This document shows positions 62,817 to 64,000 of a stretch of 64,000 bases of DNA, piece by piece. The notes beneath the pieces are model-generated. The model saw only the letters and a list, made by a program, of their open reading frames with translations, was not told where the DNA came from and made no database searches. The position numbers and the translations under genes were made by a program. Source of the DNA: Nevskiales bacterium (GTDB lineage: Bacteria; Pseudomonadota; Gammaproteobacteria; Nevskiales; Nevskiaceae); assembly GCA_028698335.1 (NCBI GenBank), contig JAQVDP010000008.1:156623-220622 (forward strand), in the 5' to 3' direction. Positions within the stretch are counted from its first letter, which is position 1, and each line of letters begins with the position of its first letter.

Positions 62817-63083
62817 ATGGCGACGGGCTGGGCACAGGACGGAGCGGTACAGGATCAGATCGATGCGACGGTCAAGGACGCCGTGGAGCGCGCCCGCAGC
62901 CGGCTGTCCGCGGGTCCGAGCCTGAGCCATTGCGCCGACTGCGATGCCGAGATCCCCGAACGCCGGCGGCTGGCCATTCCTGGCGTCCGTCTGTGCGTGA
63001 CCTGTCAGGAAGCTGCGGACGGCAAGACCGATACCTTCAGCGGCTACAACCGGCGCGGCAGCAAGGACAGCCAGCTGCGCTGA
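62817..63083 (+). CDS. DksA/TraR-type zinc-finger protein
   Basis: The 88-residue product carries a four-cysteine zinc finger: HCADC then RLCVTC, spaced as in the DksA/TraR C4 family (YbiI-like short members). Full-length DksA has a coiled-coil arm that reaches into RNA polymerase; here the N-terminal helix is short. It may bind polymerase or be a stress-related accessory protein. Confidence 0.82.
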   Translation: MATGWAQDGAVQDQIDATVKDAVERARSRLSAGPSLSHCADCDAEIPERRRLAIPGVRLCVTCQEAADGKTDTFSGYNRRGSKDSQLR

Positions 63084-63110
63084 TCCGGATACCCGCCTGG
63101 CGCCGCACCT

Positions 63111-63770
63111 TCAACGTCCGGGCGACCGTCTGCCGGGGACCTTCCGCCGCCCCGTCCCCTGCGCCGCAGGCGATCCGGCGACCAGCAGGCGCGCCGCCAT
63201 CGCGGCCATCTCCGCCAGCAGTTCGTCGCGCCGGAACAGCGGCGGCGCGTCGAGGCTCAGATAGCGCAGCAGCGTGAACACCACGCTGTTGATGACGACG
63301 AAGGCCCGTGCCGGCGACGGATCCACCTGATGATCCCGGATGTGGGCGAGTGCGTACGCCCGCAGGACCTCGAGCATGCGCTGCTCGAAGCGGTAGAGCC
63401 CGCGCCCGATATCGAGGCGGTGCCAGTGCTTGAGCAGCTCGTAGGCCAGACCGTTGCGCGCCTCGAACGCGTCGAAGGCAGCGTTGAGCAGGGCCCGCGC
63501 AAAGGTCTGCGGGTCCGCCGCCAACGCGTCCATTGCCACCCGGTCGACGGTGGCGATCAGATCGCTGTCGACCTGCTCGATCAGCGCCGCGATCAGCTCG
63601 TCCTTGTTCTGGAAGTACTGGTACAGCGAACCGACGCTGACGCCGGCACGCTCGGCCACGCGGACGGTCGTCAACGCATCCAGCCCGTCTTCGACCACGA
63701 TGTCCCCGGCGGCGTCGACGAGGCTGGAGACCAGCACCCGGGCCCGCTGCTGTATCGGTTTCTTGCGCAT
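63111..63770 (-). CDS. TetR family transcriptional regulator
   Basis: The product has about 219 residues. The HTH is ALTTVRVAERAGVSVGSLYQYFQNKDELI, split here as residues 33-61, typical of TetR. The longer frame starts up to 150 bases upstream (63920), but the ATG at 63770 keeps the palindromic operator (63812-63829) outside the coding sequence. The C-terminal domain is divergent and its ligand unknown. The operator lies between this gene and the plus-strand CDS at 63938, which is its likely target. Confidence 0.85.
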   Translation of the reverse strand: MRKKPIQQRARVLVSSLVDAAGDIVVEDGLDALTTVRVAERAGVSVGSLYQYFQNKDELIAALIEQVDSDLIATVDRVAMDALAADPQTFARALLNAAFDAFEARNGLAYELLKHWHRLDIGRGLYRFEQRMLEVLRAYALAHIRDHQVDPSPARAFVVINSVVFTLLRYLSLDAPPLFRRDELLAEMAAMAARLLVAGSPAAQGTGRRKVPGRRSPGR

Positions 63771-63811
63771 GGCGATGATCGATCCTGATGCGGGACGGCT
63801 TGCGAATTGAA

Positions 63812-63829
63812 TGCGAATAAACATTCGCA
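63812..63829. promoter_or_regulatory. TetR operator candidate
   Basis: TGCGAAT-AAAC-ATTCGCA is a perfect 7-bp inverted repeat with a 4-base centre. It lies 42 bases upstream of the TetR start at 63770 and about 110 bases upstream of the plus-strand CDS. Confidence 0.65.
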
Positions 63830-63937
63830 CTACGGTCACTGTCAATCCCGACCGCCCGGATCCGACCATGACCCGAGACCGCTGCATAACCCCTTCTGAT
63901 TTCGGACAATGAGGCATCACATTGACGGGAGCGGATC

Positions 63938-64000
63938 TTGAGCACGAGCTTCTTTCTGGCTGGGGCCGAACAGCAGCTGCGGGACCACCCGCTGATCAAG
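63938..64000 (+). CDS. Partial CDS, start only (right edge)
   Basis: A TTG at 63938 with GGGAG seven bases upstream opens a frame of 21 codons to the window edge (MSTSFFLAGAEQQLRDHPLI). Too little is visible to name a family. It is divergent from the TetR gene, and the palindrome between them suggests regulation by it. Confidence 0.4.
   Translation, partial: MSTSFFLAGAEQQLRDHPLIK

Overview
The window is high-GC DNA (roughly two thirds G+C by eye) with dense, short-gapped genes. Its gene families are typical of an aerobic to facultative Gammaproteobacterium that degrades hydrophobic compounds: homodimeric AceE with a two-lipoyl AceF, DUF1302/DUF1329/MMPL genes, a Rieske oxygenase/extradiol dioxygenase/P450 set, and many LysR, AraC and TetR regulators. 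The overall gene content resembles the Nevskiales/Solimonadaceae, but no rRNA gene is present to prove the affiliation. No rRNA, tRNA, CRISPR array or recognisable insertion sequence was seen. Very long antisense ORFs occur opposite most real genes and are codon-bias shadows.

Region 1 (1-7454, minus strand) is an envelope operon: MMPL/RND transporter, Tat-exported DUF1329 protein, YCF48-like Asp-box propeller, DUF1302 outer-membrane-like protein, and a second DUF1329 paralogue cut by the window edge. Region 2 (8094-22518) is central metabolism: single-chain pyruvate carboxylase, two paralogous four-cysteine membrane proteins, a TonB protein, a Wolinella-type dihaem fumarate reductase/succinate dehydrogenase (frdCAB), an acyl-CoA thioesterase, and aceF/aceE with a terminator between them. 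Region 3 (22640-34942) is accessory: two LysR genes, two EamA exporters, a lower-GC patch with an orphan HEPN protein, a DUF2267 gene, a LOG-family gene broken by an in-frame stop, the AmmeMemoRadiSam trio (amrS divergent from amrB-amrA), and a pair of unknown envelope genes including a lipoprotein with five Pro-Gly-x-Tyr repeats.

Region 4 (35005-42720) holds a secreted phosphoesterase and a plausible ketone-degradation set: acyl-CoA synthetase, serine esterase and Baeyer-Villiger-type monooxygenase, next to a divergent AraC regulator with two half-sites 21 bp apart. Region 5 (42764-50411) is the most unusual module. An undecahaem cytochrome c converges on a six-gene operon of two half-size YeeE/YedE sulfur permeases, a Psr/Phs-type molybdoprotein, a four-cluster ferredoxin subunit, an NrfD membrane subunit, and a lipoprotein rhodanese whose catalytic Cys is replaced by Ser. 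An FNR-like site lies upstream. It looks like a periplasmic sulfur-compound redox system of undefined substrate.

Region 6 (50851-64000) contains a transglutaminase-like protein, a Fur-box-controlled pair of small genes, and a steroid/polycyclic degradation cluster: HsaC-like extradiol dioxygenase and HsaA-like hydroxylase on minus, and KshA-like Rieske oxygenase, amidohydrolase and cytochrome P450 on plus, around a shared 16-bp palindrome. A fatty-acid desaturase, AraC, LysR, HD-domain, DksA-like and TetR genes follow, then a CDS cut by the right edge.
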